A DNA stretch of 64,000 bases from Sphingomonas sp. JUb134 (GCF_004341505.2 NZ_SLYP02000001.1:2814501-2878500); one strand, 5' to 3'. Counted from the first letter of the stretch, positions 15,801-23,090 are shown. Translations and numbers: made by a program. Notes: a model not told the origin generated them from the sequence alone.

Positions 15801-17418
15801 CGTTGATGGCAAGGATCAGCGGGTTCTTCGAACCATCATAGACGATCGCCTCGGCCGCCTGCACCGGCGCCGCATCGTCGCGGTCCCAGTTGTAGATTGA
15901 GGCATGCTCGGCCGACAGCGTCATCACGCACGTGCCGCCCTGCCCCAGCTCCTGCGCAGCCACGCGGAACAGCACGCGCTTGAAGCCCAGCGGGGCGAAG
16001 GTGAACGGCACCACCGACCCGACCGGATATTTCCAGGCGCGAATGTCGAACGGCGCGGTGAACTCGCGCAGGTACTGCCGGCGCTGCAGCGTCTGCTTTG
16101 CGATCCGCTGTGCCTGGCTGGCGCTTTCGACGGCGCCGAGGTCCAGCGTCAGAATGCGGTCCATCCCGTCGGCGCTGGCGATCCGCACCTCCGGATAGTC
16201 GATCAGCTGGTACAGCGAGCTGGTGCTCGCATCGACGTAGCGGCCGCGCACGACGTTCGGCGTTGCGTCCAGGGCTGGGTCCGGATCCCACGTGAAGGCG
16301 CCGACCACGTCGTCGTCGCTCAGCCCATCGTCGATCGCGGCGTCCGCCAGGTCGTTGTGGGCGATCGACAGCGCCAGCTTGCCGCCGGTGTCGCGGAACC
16401 GGCCGCAGCAGGCCGCACACAGTAGGTCGAGCGTCGTCTTGGGATCGTCGCCCTCAGAGACGACGGCTGCGCCGTGGAAGCGCGGCTCCTGCCCGCCGGC
16501 GGAGCGGTTCACCAGCTCGTCGGCGAGGTTCGCCGCGACGATGAAGCTCTGCAGATCGATCCGGCGCGCAGGGATGCCCGAGCCGGTGGCCAGGCGCATT
16601 TCGCCCGTCACCGGGTTGCGGATCCGCCAGCCCAGCAGCACGCGCAGGATCTGCAGCGGCAGGTTCTCACCGATCACCGCGCCGTCGTCGGCACGGTAGC
16701 GCCAGGTCGACTGATCGTCGGCGCGCATGGGGCCGTTGCCGCCCGGCACCGTCGAATCCCGGCGCGGGTCGTAGAGCTTGGCGCCGCGGCCGATCACGGT
16801 GATGCGGCTCGGGATACCGCCGGAGAAAGGGCTCTCGGCCTTCTTGGAGTTGCCCGTGACCTTGAAGCGGAAGCGCGAGTAGGCGCAGCCGGTCAGACGC
16901 GTGGATCCGTTCCACTTGCCGCTGCCGAAGCTGAAGGCGTTCGCCGGCGAGCCTTCCAGCACCACGTTGGACAGCCAGAAGTAGTTCCGGAACTTGGAGG
17001 TGACGCCGGTCGTCGCGGACCACGCCAGCTCGGTGTCGAACCAGATTTCCTCGAGCCCGTCGATCGCGTGGCTCGCGTGAGCGACGATCCAGTCGCAATA
17101 GTCCTGGTCCTTGCCGGACCATTCCTCATAGCGGACATCGATCGGCATCGCCGTCTGGCCCAGCACCGACTTGCGGAAGGCGCGCGGGTCGATGCTGGCG
17201 GTCAGGCGCTCCGTCTGCGACGCCGGAACCTTCGGCCCCTTCTGCAGCAGGCTCGAGGCCATGCTCAGGCCGCTGGCGGTCAGCAGCAGGGTGCTCGTGG
17301 AGACGCCGGCGATCGTCAGCGTGCCGGCAAGGCCGCCCAGCGCCACGGCACCGACGCCGGTTGCGGCCAGGGCGAGCGCGCCGAGCCCGATCGCGGCGAT
17401 CTTGAGGGCTTTTGCCAT
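9820..17418 (-). CDS. Giant modular tail tip / central fibre protein (lambda J-type)
   Basis: 2532 residues, the largest gene here. Residues 1-600 form a J/gp13-like tail-hub region after a hydrophobic N-terminus (VDVRY-type start of the hub, SGKDQDYCDWIVAHASHAID, DLLCAACCGRF). From about 600 on, Ala/Ser/Thr-rich coiled-coil blocks alternate with five beta-rich modules, at about nt 14890-14390, 14130-13670, 13120-12620, 12130-11670 and 11310-10780. The second and fourth are clear paralogues (YWTG-SSFAPT, SWY/SWR, AYVRP). The C-terminal part (ASVSQQASAIATLEGKTAAY, then AIYLGNARALEVRDGQVRV) resembles DUF1983-type tip ends. It likely sets host range, with the beta modules as carbohydrate binders. 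Confidence 0.9.
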   Translation of the reverse strand: MAKALKIAAIGLGALALAATGVGAVALGGLAGTLTIAGVSTSTLLLTASGLSMASSLLQKGPKVPASQTERLTASIDPRAFRKSVLGQTAMPIDVRYEEWSGKDQDYCDWIVAHASHAIDGLEEIWFDTELAWSATTGVTSKFRNYFWLSNVVLEGSPANAFSFGSGKWNGSTRLTGCAYSRFRFKVTGNSKKAESPFSGGIPSRITVIGRGAKLYDPRRDSTVPGGNGPMRADDQSTWRYRADDGAVIGENLPLQILRVLLGWRIRNPVTGEMRLATGSGIPARRIDLQSFIVAANLADELVNRSAGGQEPRFHGAAVVSEGDDPKTTLDLLCAACCGRFRDTGGKLALSIAHNDLADAAIDDGLSDDDVVGAFTWDPDPALDATPNVVRGRYVDASTSSLYQLIDYPEVRIASADGMDRILTLDLGAVESASQAQRIAKQTLQRRQYLREFTAPFDIRAWKYPVGSVVPFTFAPLGFKRVLFRVAAQELGQGGTCVMTLSAEHASIYNWDRDDAAPVQAAEAIVYDGSKNPLILAINDAANTAIWEAVADPNGTKPEDNATVGAPVGTPVGGVPAEELVTRVTDVQQKVAEIDRAITDDTEGTKAARDAAEAARDAAALAQSNSEKAAADAADAKTAAQGASTLALGYAKTASDSASAAVTAKGAAETAKGAAEAAKTAAETAKGQAAASASDAQAATRAAAAAQTAAETAQSDAIAQAKAAGGSATTASQQAKNAADSASASSTSATAAASSAKNAGDSATAAAGSASTASTKATEAGQQATAAQTARTGAETAQGKAATSASNAAASETNAAGSASSAASSATVSANSAGAATATVNKAPTLPDRPANREFFGLGATNGSPDTLPALAIGTVVNAAGEGQVLEVARDRVIITPRGWLPTGVGRTFKLTARFRTTVDATGSNGCYIGFVRHSAGGGYDGTTAWALRTGIGDKVSAGWVEYTQTVTSADLGSAAYFRPIIALNSAGTANSGATMQLAVLRIEDVTSQAAAEKSATAAATSASTAATSANDAGQKASAAQTAQTAAETARSQAQTYASNASSSASDAATSAGTASMQAGVASTSANAALASAASTFPIGFGDDGSYWTGDSSFAPTPLNQNWQFVTAEGKGRVAQYTGSWYLAPKGVMPIAAGRSYRQAIELRYLSSSPSGTARVSWLVYDAAGALLGELLSSQFVMDLDAWRTIVRTISAEDLVAAYPGAAYVRPVARRFSQAPTVQVASFAFQDATAQLAAETAATAAAGSASTATTKATEAGQSASAAQTSAVNAASSATSADDRATAAANSATAAATSASTAGTKADAAGQSASAAQSSAVTAGSAATTAGDKASAAANSATAAAGSASNAATSANAAGTSASAADSAKTAAETARGQAQTYATNASNSASGAAGSASTATTQAGVATTASGTAIAAAVALLPDSTADETMFTNGGTGAPAAQATITTASYAAKVNDPVFGPAISITGGSRLISHKGVVPCIPGRKYELSIRQRVSNFVAAFTARYNVSALLGDYSAAPGSRTQIIGFPGTTSSDPQTLTTIVNCDDYPDAKWLRISFLANRLASSDTVTVIANIAIKDVTAREAAASSASAAAGSASTATSKADAAGQSASAASASATSAATSAGNASTSATNASSAASDAAGSKNSAATSAGAAAQSATAAGEKAAAAADSASSAATSASAAGTSASSASSAKTAAETAAGNAKTYQDNAATSATTATGAANTATSQAGVASTSAAAAVAGAAATLPKAFVDDGKYWTGSSSFAPTDLPASWQFVNLASKGRVAQFQGSWRISPKGFLPVIAGRTYRATMDMRYLATAEGGLVRPGWCVYDGTGALLTETTQNQFSRSADDAWVSYARSVSCDDLLASYPTAAYVRPYMRRFGGSPIVQIASYAFEDATAELSAAGSASAAATSANTASTKASEAAQSATAASTSKTAAETAQGRAEAAQSSAASSASGAAGSANAASTSASTAATHAGNAKGSADSAAASASTATSQASIASDRAAAAQSSATLSAQYGVRGGNFAVNSEWLNNSAGWVDYTTGNPNISSIGFNTQAEWFIPGQTVKSVQQTGRTSGDSVWGSWGAAIPVYEGEWFQFYMELGAHRCPVEVLVEWFGVDGDIKGVTYSDRTTSTIWGGRLPSGYAKIGVKAVKAPPGAATARLQIRKFNTFANETDSWLFLWRAYFGQAREGQTEWNAYQPGSTRDITASQIASVSQQASAIATLEGKTAAYLQNTVQAGTSAARLTMYAESSPGVRASAIELAADAIYLGNARALEVRDGQVRVNGKLSANDIDAGSLRSVNGVTTFDLTSGRVTFNNGSVMKVSGTGFGSNNQFIEWFGPVQSSLANCTEANATFYLKTDGSAYFGGSLSAGVRKNAVQTSGSRVSTGQIESGGRPRKVVVSYSYTRQAQQNSVQTAGTGSSSAVVRLLRGTTEIGRFTATGSWRRSSYGGQANPATYEESLGGSLTVTDSSGGTQVEYVAELVSTSFGPGPSGSPTQDGIGQNLSIVETEE

Positions 17419-17421
17419 CGC

Positions 17422-17844
17422 TTAGAACCCGAACTGGACGCGCCAGGCGCGCGGCTCGACCCAGCGCGCACGCTCGATCCGGATCAGGCCTTCTCGATCG
17501 CCCTCGCGGCCGACGGCCACCAGGAACGCACCCATGCAGATCCCGAGCAGCCCCGACGACATCACGACGTCGCCGCGCTGGGCGAACGCCGGCTCGATCG
17601 CCTCGAACTTGGCATCAAGCGTCGCCGCAAGCGTGCCGCGGCCGAAGCGACGCAGCGCCCGCGCGGAGCCGATCGCCGTCGAGTAGCGGCCGCGGAATTC
17701 CGGCATGGGATCGACGTCGGTCATCGCGGCGACGGCGCCGGCACTGAAGGTGCAGCAGTCGTGCTCGCCCCAGGCGAACGGGCGCGCGCGTAGCGGCTCG
17801 AGATACGCGGCAAGCCGCGTCTCCCAATCGGGTTTCCGGTACAT
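17422..17844 (-). CDS. Tail tip-associated DUF6950/NlpC-P60-like protein
   Basis: A 140-residue protein starting MYRKPDWETRLAAYLEPLR. The segment PFAWGEHDCCTFSAGAVAAM has the Gly-x-His-Asp-Cys pattern at the head of a helix typical of phage NlpC/P60-like cysteine peptidase folds (DUF6950 and the lambda K analogue). RGDVVM and LGICMGAFLVAVG supply the following strands. In siphophages this gene sits directly upstream of the J-type tip gene, as here (4-bp gap), and is needed for tip assembly or local wall cleavage. The ATG at 17844 is preferred over the longer frame because the upstream part is low-complexity. Confidence 0.75.
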   Translation of the reverse strand: MYRKPDWETRLAAYLEPLRARPFAWGEHDCCTFSAGAVAAMTDVDPMPEFRGRYSTAIGSARALRRFGRGTLAATLDAKFEAIEPAFAQRGDVVMSSGLLGICMGAFLVAVGREGDREGLIRIERARWVEPRAWRVQFGF

Positions 17845-17854
17845 GGTCGCTCCG

Positions 17855-18448
17855 TCAGGTTCGGCGGCGGGAAGCGCCGTTGGCGATTGCGATCGCGAGC
17901 TCGGCCGAGCGGTCACCCGGGTCGAAAAGCTGCTGGTCGAGATAGGTGCGGTTCGACGCCTGGCCGAAGAAGGCGAGGTACGTCTCGACTTCCAGGTTGA
18001 TCGTCTGGTTCTGCCGATCGCCCTGGATATGCGGCACCGACATATAGCCGGTGAAGTAGGACCACAGCGTGCCGATCTGCGTCAGGTTCTGCGGATCGAG
18101 CATCGCACGCCACAGGCGGCAATCGCGGCCCGCATAGTTCGCCCGATCGCCGATGTCGGTCATCAGCTCGTCGTCGACGCTGGTCAGCCCCGAAAGCTGC
18201 AGCGTGAGCGTGTCGGAACCGCCTTCCCGCGCCTTCACCGGGCCGACAGATACGAAGCGCGGATCCAGGGCCTCGAAGGTGAAACCGTCCAGGTCCTCGT
18301 CGCCGGTGCCGCTGAAGGTGAAGCTGTAGGGTGCGTTGGTCACGCGGATCGGGCCCGATGCGAGATCCAGGAACGCAAAGGTCACCGGCCGGCGCACGTC
18401 GGCCGCCAGCGCCGCCTGCGCGGCGGCGTCAGGACGGTTGTCGATCAA
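17855..18448 (-). CDS. Phage tail tip-assembly protein (DUF2163-like N-terminus)
   Basis: A 197-residue protein. The start is taken as TTG at 18448, which overlaps the stop of the preceding gene (TTGA) and follows a GAGGAAG ribosome site; the frame is open to 18505 without a good site. Beta-rich: RPVTFAFLDLASGPIRVTNA, PYSFTFSGTGDEDLDGFTFE, LTLQLSGLTSVDDELMTDIG. The layout resembles DUF2163/gp12-like proteins of alphaproteobacterial phages that join tail tube to tip. The C-terminal part (AFFGQASNRTYLDQQLFDPGD) closes with the D-x-x-G-D pattern common to them. Good as a tail protein, moderate as to family. Confidence 0.7.
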   Translation of the reverse strand: MIDNRPDAAAQAALAADVRRPVTFAFLDLASGPIRVTNAPYSFTFSGTGDEDLDGFTFEALDPRFVSVGPVKAREGGSDTLTLQLSGLTSVDDELMTDIGDRANYAGRDCRLWRAMLDPQNLTQIGTLWSYFTGYMSVPHIQGDRQNQTINLEVETYLAFFGQASNRTYLDQQLFDPGDRSAELAIAIANGASRRRT

Positions 18449-19038
18449 AACGCTTCCTCGCACGCGAAGGTGATGTCGTACTGCTGGCCGATGTCGACGG
18501 CCCATCCGTTCTTCGGGTCCGACATCGAGACCACGGCATAAGGCCGGCGAACGGCCACCGGCTCGTTATCCAGCGGAATGACCCGCAGGTACGGCTTGAA
18601 GCGGAGCGTCGCCTTGCCGTTCGCGTCGGCGACGACGTCCGACATCAGGATCAGCAGCTGCTCGCCGACGGTGGCGAACTGGCCGCGACGCAGCTTCAGC
18701 CCCGCCGAGCCCCAGCCCTTGGTGTGAAGCTCGTGCCCTTGCTGCCCGGCGCCGTCGACCGTGATCTTCAGATCGCCGCCGATCTGGTCGCGCTCGCACG
18801 CGGAGAGTGGGAATTTGTTGGCGACCCCGTCGAGGTCGACCACGAACGCCCGCCAATCGAGCACGCGCCCTTCACCGACGATCTTCGGCAGCGTGACGCT
18901 GGCGTACAGCCGGGGGGCGGCCGACAGCAGCGTCACCCGGCGCTTGGACGTGAATTCCCCGCGGTTGACCTGCGCGGGCTGATCGATCTGCCAGTCGATC
19001 TTCTTCGGCACCGGCCAGGAGGGCATCGGGATCATCAT
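18445..19038 (-). CDS. Phage tail protein (minor tail / distal tail candidate)
   Basis: A 197-residue beta-rich protein starting MMIPMPSWPVPKKIDWQIDQ, with LPKIVGEGRVLDWRAFVVDL and KLRRGQFATVGEQLLILMSD. In siphophage gene order the gene just after the tape measure encodes the distal tail protein or a lambda M/L-type minor tail protein, and this one occupies that slot. No motif identifies it further. It overlaps the tape measure stop by 4 bp and the next gene by 4 bp, so it belongs to the tight tail operon. Confidence 0.65.
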   Translation of the reverse strand: MMIPMPSWPVPKKIDWQIDQPAQVNRGEFTSKRRVTLLSAAPRLYASVTLPKIVGEGRVLDWRAFVVDLDGVANKFPLSACERDQIGGDLKITVDGAGQQGHELHTKGWGSAGLKLRRGQFATVGEQLLILMSDVVADANGKATLRFKPYLRVIPLDNEPVAVRRPYAVVSMSDPKNGWAVDIGQQYDITFACEEAF

Positions 19039-22000
19039 CCGCCAAATCCTCCCGGTAGATCCGGCCGCGCGAGGCGCCGGCGCGTGCGGGCCTCGGCGCC
19101 AGCCATGATCGGCTCGGCCGTCGCCGCGACGGTGCGCAACGACACGCTTTCCATCCTGGCGTCGAACTCTGGCCCGGCCTTCACCGTCACGTTGGCGTCG
19201 AGCTGCATCCGGCCGGGCCCGGTCGGGCGCGTGACCGACTGCGGCGTGACCGAACTGAAATCCGCCATGCGGGGCACGGACGAGCCGATCATCCCGCCCG
19301 TGGCGAGGCCGGGGATCCGGCCCTTGTTCATCGCGTCGATGATCGGCCAGTACCGCCGGGTTGCCTCGGCGGTGACCACCGACTCCCCGTTCGACACCAG
19401 GAGCGGATCGCGGCCGTCGATCAGCGCGAAGATGCTGTCCGACGTCCCGGTGCCCGGGCCCGAGATCTTGCCGCCGCCGGCGCGCTTCTGGATCTTCCCG
19501 CCGGTCTTCAGGCCGAAGAAGCCCCCGCCGATCGTGCCCACGATCGCCTTCTGGATGGCGATGCGCGCCAGGTCAGCGATCACGCTGGATGCGAATTCGC
19601 CATAGGCACCCTTCATCTTGAGCAGGTTCGCAATCTCACGCGAGCCGGCGTCTTCCAGGGCGCCGAAACCACGAACCGCAACGCCTTCCAGCGCAGTGCT
19701 CATGTCGTCGGTGGTTTCCTTCAGGTGCGCGCGGTACTGATCGAGCGGCCCTGCGAAGTCGCGATCGAGCTGGTCGCGCAGGAGCGGCTCCTCCGCATCG
19801 ATCTGCTCCAGGTCGCGAGCACCATCGACCCGCGTCTGCAGGTCCGTGCTCGCGGTCTTGCGCCGAGCCGCGTCCCGACGCTGCTGCAGTTCGATCTCCA
19901 GCATCTCGGTCGCGATGCGACGGCGTTCCGCCAGGGTGGTGGCGAACTGTCCCTGAAGATCCAGGAGGGAGCGCTGCCGGTCCTGCTCGGCCCGGCTTGC
20001 TTCGAGCGCCTGGTCGAGCAGGTCCTGCCGCTTCTTCTCCTTGCGCTTTTCGTCCTCGCGGTAGGCCACGATCTCGCGCGCCAGGAGCGTCTGCGCATTC
20101 AGCGTCTTCAGCTTCTCCGCTTCGGCGACTTCCAGCTTGCCGGCTTTCACCTGGGCGTCGATCGCCTGGTCGCGCTGGACCTTTGCCGCCTGCAGCTGCT
20201 CGATCTGGATCTCGACGCGCTGCTCGGCGCCGGCGGCCAGCGCCACCTGCGCCTGGTAGAAGTCGTCCTGCGCCGATCGCAGCTGGTTGGCATAGGCCTG
20301 CTGCCGGCTCGCCTCCGCCTGCTCTTTGCGGATCCGGTCCTGGTCGATCGCATCCTGCCCGCGCTGCGTCTTCGAGAATGCGACGTGGAAGTGGTCGTTG
20401 TGATCTTTGTCGCCCGGGCCGAGCAGCTCCTTGATGTCGACGCCCTGCGCCTCGAGGAAGCTGCGGATCTCCTGCTTGCTGACCGCGCCCATTCCGCCGC
20501 GCGGCACCCAATCGAGTGCCTGGCCCCGGTAGTGGAAGCTGTTCTTGGTGTGCTTGCCGCCGGTGGTGGAGGTGACGGTGCCCCCGAACTGCTCCTGCAG
20601 CATCTTGCCCACCTCAGCGGGCGTGAGCGAGCCGCTCGAGGCGGCGCGGGCAGCGGACTGCCGCTTCCGCTCCGCTGCGGTGTCGGCGTCGTACTTGGTC
20701 TGCAGCGCGAGCTGCTTGCGCGTCAGCTCGTTGGTGAGCGCCTGCTGCTTGTTCAGGTCGGTCTTCGCCGCGACGATCTTCTGCGTGTACTCGAGCTGCA
20801 GCTTCTCTTTCGCGTCGGCGAAGTCGCGATCGAGCCGGTTCTGTGGCGAGGCCAGAGCTTTGACGTCGGCGGCCGACTGCTCGACGGCCAGGCCTGCGCG
20901 GCTTTTAGCCAGGGCCCGCTCGGCCGCGGCAATCCCCCTGTCGATCTTGTCCAGCTCGGCCCTGAACCGATCGTACTGCGCCTGGGCATAGGAGAGCGTC
21001 GCAAGCCCCTGCCCAGGGCCACCGCGCTTTGCAGCCTCCAGGTTCGCCTGGGCGGCAGCCACCTTCTCCGCTGCTGGCGCGCGCTTATCGCGGAGAGCGT
21101 CCAGGTCCTTGTTGGCGCGGGCGTTCAGCCGCTCGGCATTGGTGCGCAGCGAGTCGTTCTGGCGATCGACCTCTTCCGTCAGCTTGCGGACGTCGTCGAT
21201 GATGCCGGCCTCGGTCTTGGCGAATACCTTCTTCGCCTCGTCCGCCAGTGCCGATGCCGCAGCGTTCTCCTTGAGCTGCTCCACCTCGTTCTTGAGCGCA
21301 TCACCGCCCTCGAGCAGTTTGGAGACGAGGGGCGTCAGCACCACGAGCGCGGAGGCGATCGCCATGCCCCACGGGCCGCCCAGGAAGCCGATCAGGCCCT
21401 TGGACTCGCCTGCCATCAGGCCGATCGCCTGGGTGACCTGCCCGATCTGCTGCGCGAAGATGACGGCCAGCGGCGTGTTCATCGACCATTGCGTCGCGAC
21501 GTCGCCCAGCTGGTAGCTCAGCTGCTGCATGCCGGCGCGCGCCTGGCCGGACATCTTCGTGATGTTCTCGCCTGCGGGCACCAGCGCGCCCATTCGGCCC
21601 TCGACCGCGGTCAGCGTGTTCGCCTGGTTGCGAAGCGCGATCGCGTAGTCCGTGGTCTCCTTCTCGGCCGCCATCGCCGCGGCCGCGTACTGGACCAGGA
21701 CAGCGTTGGTGCCGCCCTGGGCAACCGCCTCCGCTCGGGCTGCTTCGGCGACCACTCGGACCGCGGCCGCGCGCTGTTCCGCCGCCAGGGCCGCATCGCG
21801 AGCTGCCTTGGCGTTGACGATCAGCAGCGCGTCGCTGCCGTTGCCCGCGCCGGCGACCTGCTCGGCATTGCGCCGGATCTCGCGAAACGCCGCGTTGTAG
21901 CTTTGCGTCATCTGCTTGGCGCCGTCGCCAGCGCCAGCGCTGCCGATCTCGCGCAGTGCCTTCTCGACGGCGTCGAGCTGCTTCTCCGCGTCGCCCTTGA

Positions 22001-22106
22001 ACTCGACCAGGGCCGAGCTGCCGGACTTGAGGATCGCCTTGAGCGGATCGACGGAGCCCGAGACCTGCAGGAACAGGTCTCGGCGCGCGCTGCTGCGTGC
22101 GGCCAT
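19035..22106 (-). CDS. Tail tape measure protein with embedded M15-like peptidase domain
   Basis: 1023 residues. The N-terminal half is helical (FLQVSGSVDPLKAILKSGSS, then long Ala/Glu/Arg coiled coils), with hydrophobic stretches (TPLAVIFAQQIGQVTQAIGL, GMAIASALVVLTPLVSKLL). At about nt 20620-20370 a compact domain contains SFHYRGQALDWVPRGG and DHNDHFHVAF, a His-x6-Asp ... His-x-His zinc signature of M15 D-Ala-D-Ala peptidases. The C-terminus (REIANLLKMKGAYGEFASSV, AIVGTIGGGFFGL) matches the lambda-H-type tape measure end. It sets tail length and probably helps DNA pass the cell wall. Confidence 0.92.
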   Translation of the reverse strand: MAARSSARRDLFLQVSGSVDPLKAILKSGSSALVEFKGDAEKQLDAVEKALREIGSAGAGDGAKQMTQSYNAAFREIRRNAEQVAGAGNGSDALLIVNAKAARDAALAAEQRAAAVRVVAEAARAEAVAQGGTNAVLVQYAAAAMAAEKETTDYAIALRNQANTLTAVEGRMGALVPAGENITKMSGQARAGMQQLSYQLGDVATQWSMNTPLAVIFAQQIGQVTQAIGLMAGESKGLIGFLGGPWGMAIASALVVLTPLVSKLLEGGDALKNEVEQLKENAAASALADEAKKVFAKTEAGIIDDVRKLTEEVDRQNDSLRTNAERLNARANKDLDALRDKRAPAAEKVAAAQANLEAAKRGGPGQGLATLSYAQAQYDRFRAELDKIDRGIAAAERALAKSRAGLAVEQSAADVKALASPQNRLDRDFADAKEKLQLEYTQKIVAAKTDLNKQQALTNELTRKQLALQTKYDADTAAERKRQSAARAASSGSLTPAEVGKMLQEQFGGTVTSTTGGKHTKNSFHYRGQALDWVPRGGMGAVSKQEIRSFLEAQGVDIKELLGPGDKDHNDHFHVAFSKTQRGQDAIDQDRIRKEQAEASRQQAYANQLRSAQDDFYQAQVALAAGAEQRVEIQIEQLQAAKVQRDQAIDAQVKAGKLEVAEAEKLKTLNAQTLLAREIVAYREDEKRKEKKRQDLLDQALEASRAEQDRQRSLLDLQGQFATTLAERRRIATEMLEIELQQRRDAARRKTASTDLQTRVDGARDLEQIDAEEPLLRDQLDRDFAGPLDQYRAHLKETTDDMSTALEGVAVRGFGALEDAGSREIANLLKMKGAYGEFASSVIADLARIAIQKAIVGTIGGGFFGLKTGGKIQKRAGGGKISGPGTGTSDSIFALIDGRDPLLVSNGESVVTAEATRRYWPIIDAMNKGRIPGLATGGMIGSSVPRMADFSSVTPQSVTRPTGPGRMQLDANVTVKAGPEFDARMESVSLRTVAATAEPIMAGAEARTRRRLARPDLPGGFGG

Positions 22107-22121
22107 AAGCGCCTCCGTCGT

Positions 22122-22334
22122 TTAGATCCGCGACTGTGCCTTCACGGCTTCCTGTCGCGCTTCGATCAGCGCCCACCACTCGTGGGGCGTCGATCGCCAG
22201 AATTGCTCGGGCGACCACCCGAAGGTGTCCGCCGCGAGCCCCATGAGACGGCGGTAGGGGAAGCTCAGCTCCCCGCTACCGCCTTCGCTTCCCCCGATGC
22301 CTTGCGCCCACCCGACGCTGCGTCTGCGAGGCAC
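22122..22334 (-). CDS. Second tail assembly chaperone frame (lambda T-like), probably made by -1 frameshift
   Basis: A 70-codon frame in the -1 register relative to the preceding chaperone gene and overlapping it by 70 bp. The conserved part (LSFPYRRLMGLAADTFGWSP, EQFWRSTPHEWWALIEARQE) matches the small chaperone that follows GTA-gp10-like genes in alphaproteobacterial phages. The only start is a GTG at 22334 without a ribosome site. The overlap contains a G5 run (TCGGGGGAA; zero frame TCG GGG GAA) on which a Gly tRNA could slip back one base. I therefore read it as the C-terminal part of a frameshift fusion, like lambda gpGT. Confidence 0.7.
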   Translation of the reverse strand: MPRRRSVGWAQGIGGSEGGSGELSFPYRRLMGLAADTFGWSPEQFWRSTPHEWWALIEARQEAVKAQSRI

Positions 22335-22636
22335 ATGGTGAGGCGAGCCGTCACCAGGGTAGCGCCCTGTTCGTAGATCAGCTCAGCGAGCCGCTCCGGA
22401 TCGACAGCCTTGGTCGCATGGTCGCCCTCGTCGGCGCCGGCGCGGATGAACTCGCACGCGACGATGCCCAGCTGCTCGAGGGTGAGCTGGTAGCGGTTGG
22501 CCAGCTGCACCAGGATCATGAGGGGTTCGGTTTTGCTCTCGATCGCCTTGACCGCTTCGAAAGACGGCCGCAGCCGGTACTTCACCCCGGCGAGGTCGAG
22601 CTGGTGCTCGCCCCGCTCGGAATTTGCGGCGGTCAT
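22265..22636 (-). CDS. Tail assembly chaperone, GTA-gp10/DUF3356-like (lambda G analogue)
   Basis: A 123-residue protein starting MTAANSERGEHQLDLAGVKY, with RLRPSFEAVKAIESKTEPLM and LTLEQLGIVACEFIRAGADE. This is the DUF3356 (gene transfer agent gp10) family, which sits between the tail tube and tape measure and acts as the assembly chaperone recruiting tape measure to the tail initiator. The start overlaps the tail tube stop (ATGA). The Gly/Ala/Lys-rich C-terminus runs over the proposed slippery site. Confidence 0.85.
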   Translation of the reverse strand: MTAANSERGEHQLDLAGVKYRLRPSFEAVKAIESKTEPLMILVQLANRYQLTLEQLGIVACEFIRAGADEGDHATKAVDPERLAELIYEQGATLVTARLTMCLADAASGGRKASGEAKAVAGS

Positions 22637-23061
22637 GCGGTGGGAGCGGCGGCCGACAGGTTGTCGACCGTGGGCGCCGCAGCATTGGCCAGGTCCATCG
22701 AATAGGTCGCGGGACCGTCCTTGGGGAAGCTCGCCGAAAAGTTGCCGATGGCGATCAGGCCCTGGAACTTGATAACGGTGCCCCGCTTGATCTGCACCTC
22801 GATCTCGGGCGGCGAAAGCTTCGAAGCCGCCTCCAAAGCGGTAAAGCCGGCGTCAGGCAGCTTCAGGTTGCCGGCGACCTTGATGGCGATTTTCTGCTGA
22901 CCGTAGGTCGTGGCACCGTAGATGCCGCTGTCCTTGTCGCTCTGGTCCTGCTCCGCGCTCGATCGCGTCCATTCGAGCGACGTTTCGCCGCCGACCGGCG
23001 CATATGCATTCGCGCCCGTCTTGACGTTGATGCGCCAGTCCTTGCCCTGCTCGTTTGCCAT
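22633..23061 (-). CDS. Major tail tube protein
   Basis: A 142-residue protein starting MANEQGKDWRINVKTGANAY. It has features of the phage tail tube family (SLEWTRSSAEQDQSDKDSGI, YGQQKIAIKVAGNLKLPDAG, GTVIKFQGLIAIGNFSASFP), a beta-barrel that polymerises as stacked hexamers. Start set by an excellent site (AAGGAGCACCA then ATG); the longer frame is low-complexity and lies in the upstream gene. A GC hairpin lies directly upstream of the ribosome site. Order relative to terminator and chaperones is the classic siphophage one. Confidence 0.88.
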   Translation of the reverse strand: MANEQGKDWRINVKTGANAYAPVGGETSLEWTRSSAEQDQSDKDSGIYGATTYGQQKIAIKVAGNLKLPDAGFTALEAASKLSPPEIEVQIKRGTVIKFQGLIAIGNFSASFPKDGPATYSMDLANAAAPTVDNLSAAAPTA

Positions 23062-23074
23062 TGGTGCTCCTTCT

Positions 23075-23090
23075 GCCGGCTCAGGCCGGC
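23075..23090 (-). other. GCCGGC hairpin directly upstream of the tail tube ribosome site
   Basis: Two copies of GCCGGC separated by a 4-nt loop (CTGA on the minus strand) form a 6-bp stem overlapping the end of the upstream gene, 3 nt before AAGGAG. It could stabilise or mark the 5' end of the abundant tail tube message. A similar element precedes the capsid gene. Confidence 0.45.

Noticed and set aside
11264..15900. Long Ala- and Arg-rich frames opposite the giant tail tip gene, including a 983-codon plus-strand frame
   Set aside because: Shadows caused by the GC-rich repetitive coiled-coil coding sequence; low-complexity products without ribosome sites.
19725..22376. 883-codon plus-strand frame opposite the tape measure gene
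   Set aside because: Antisense shadow: Leu/Arg/Gly-rich and without any domain, while the opposite strand encodes a clear tape measure protein.
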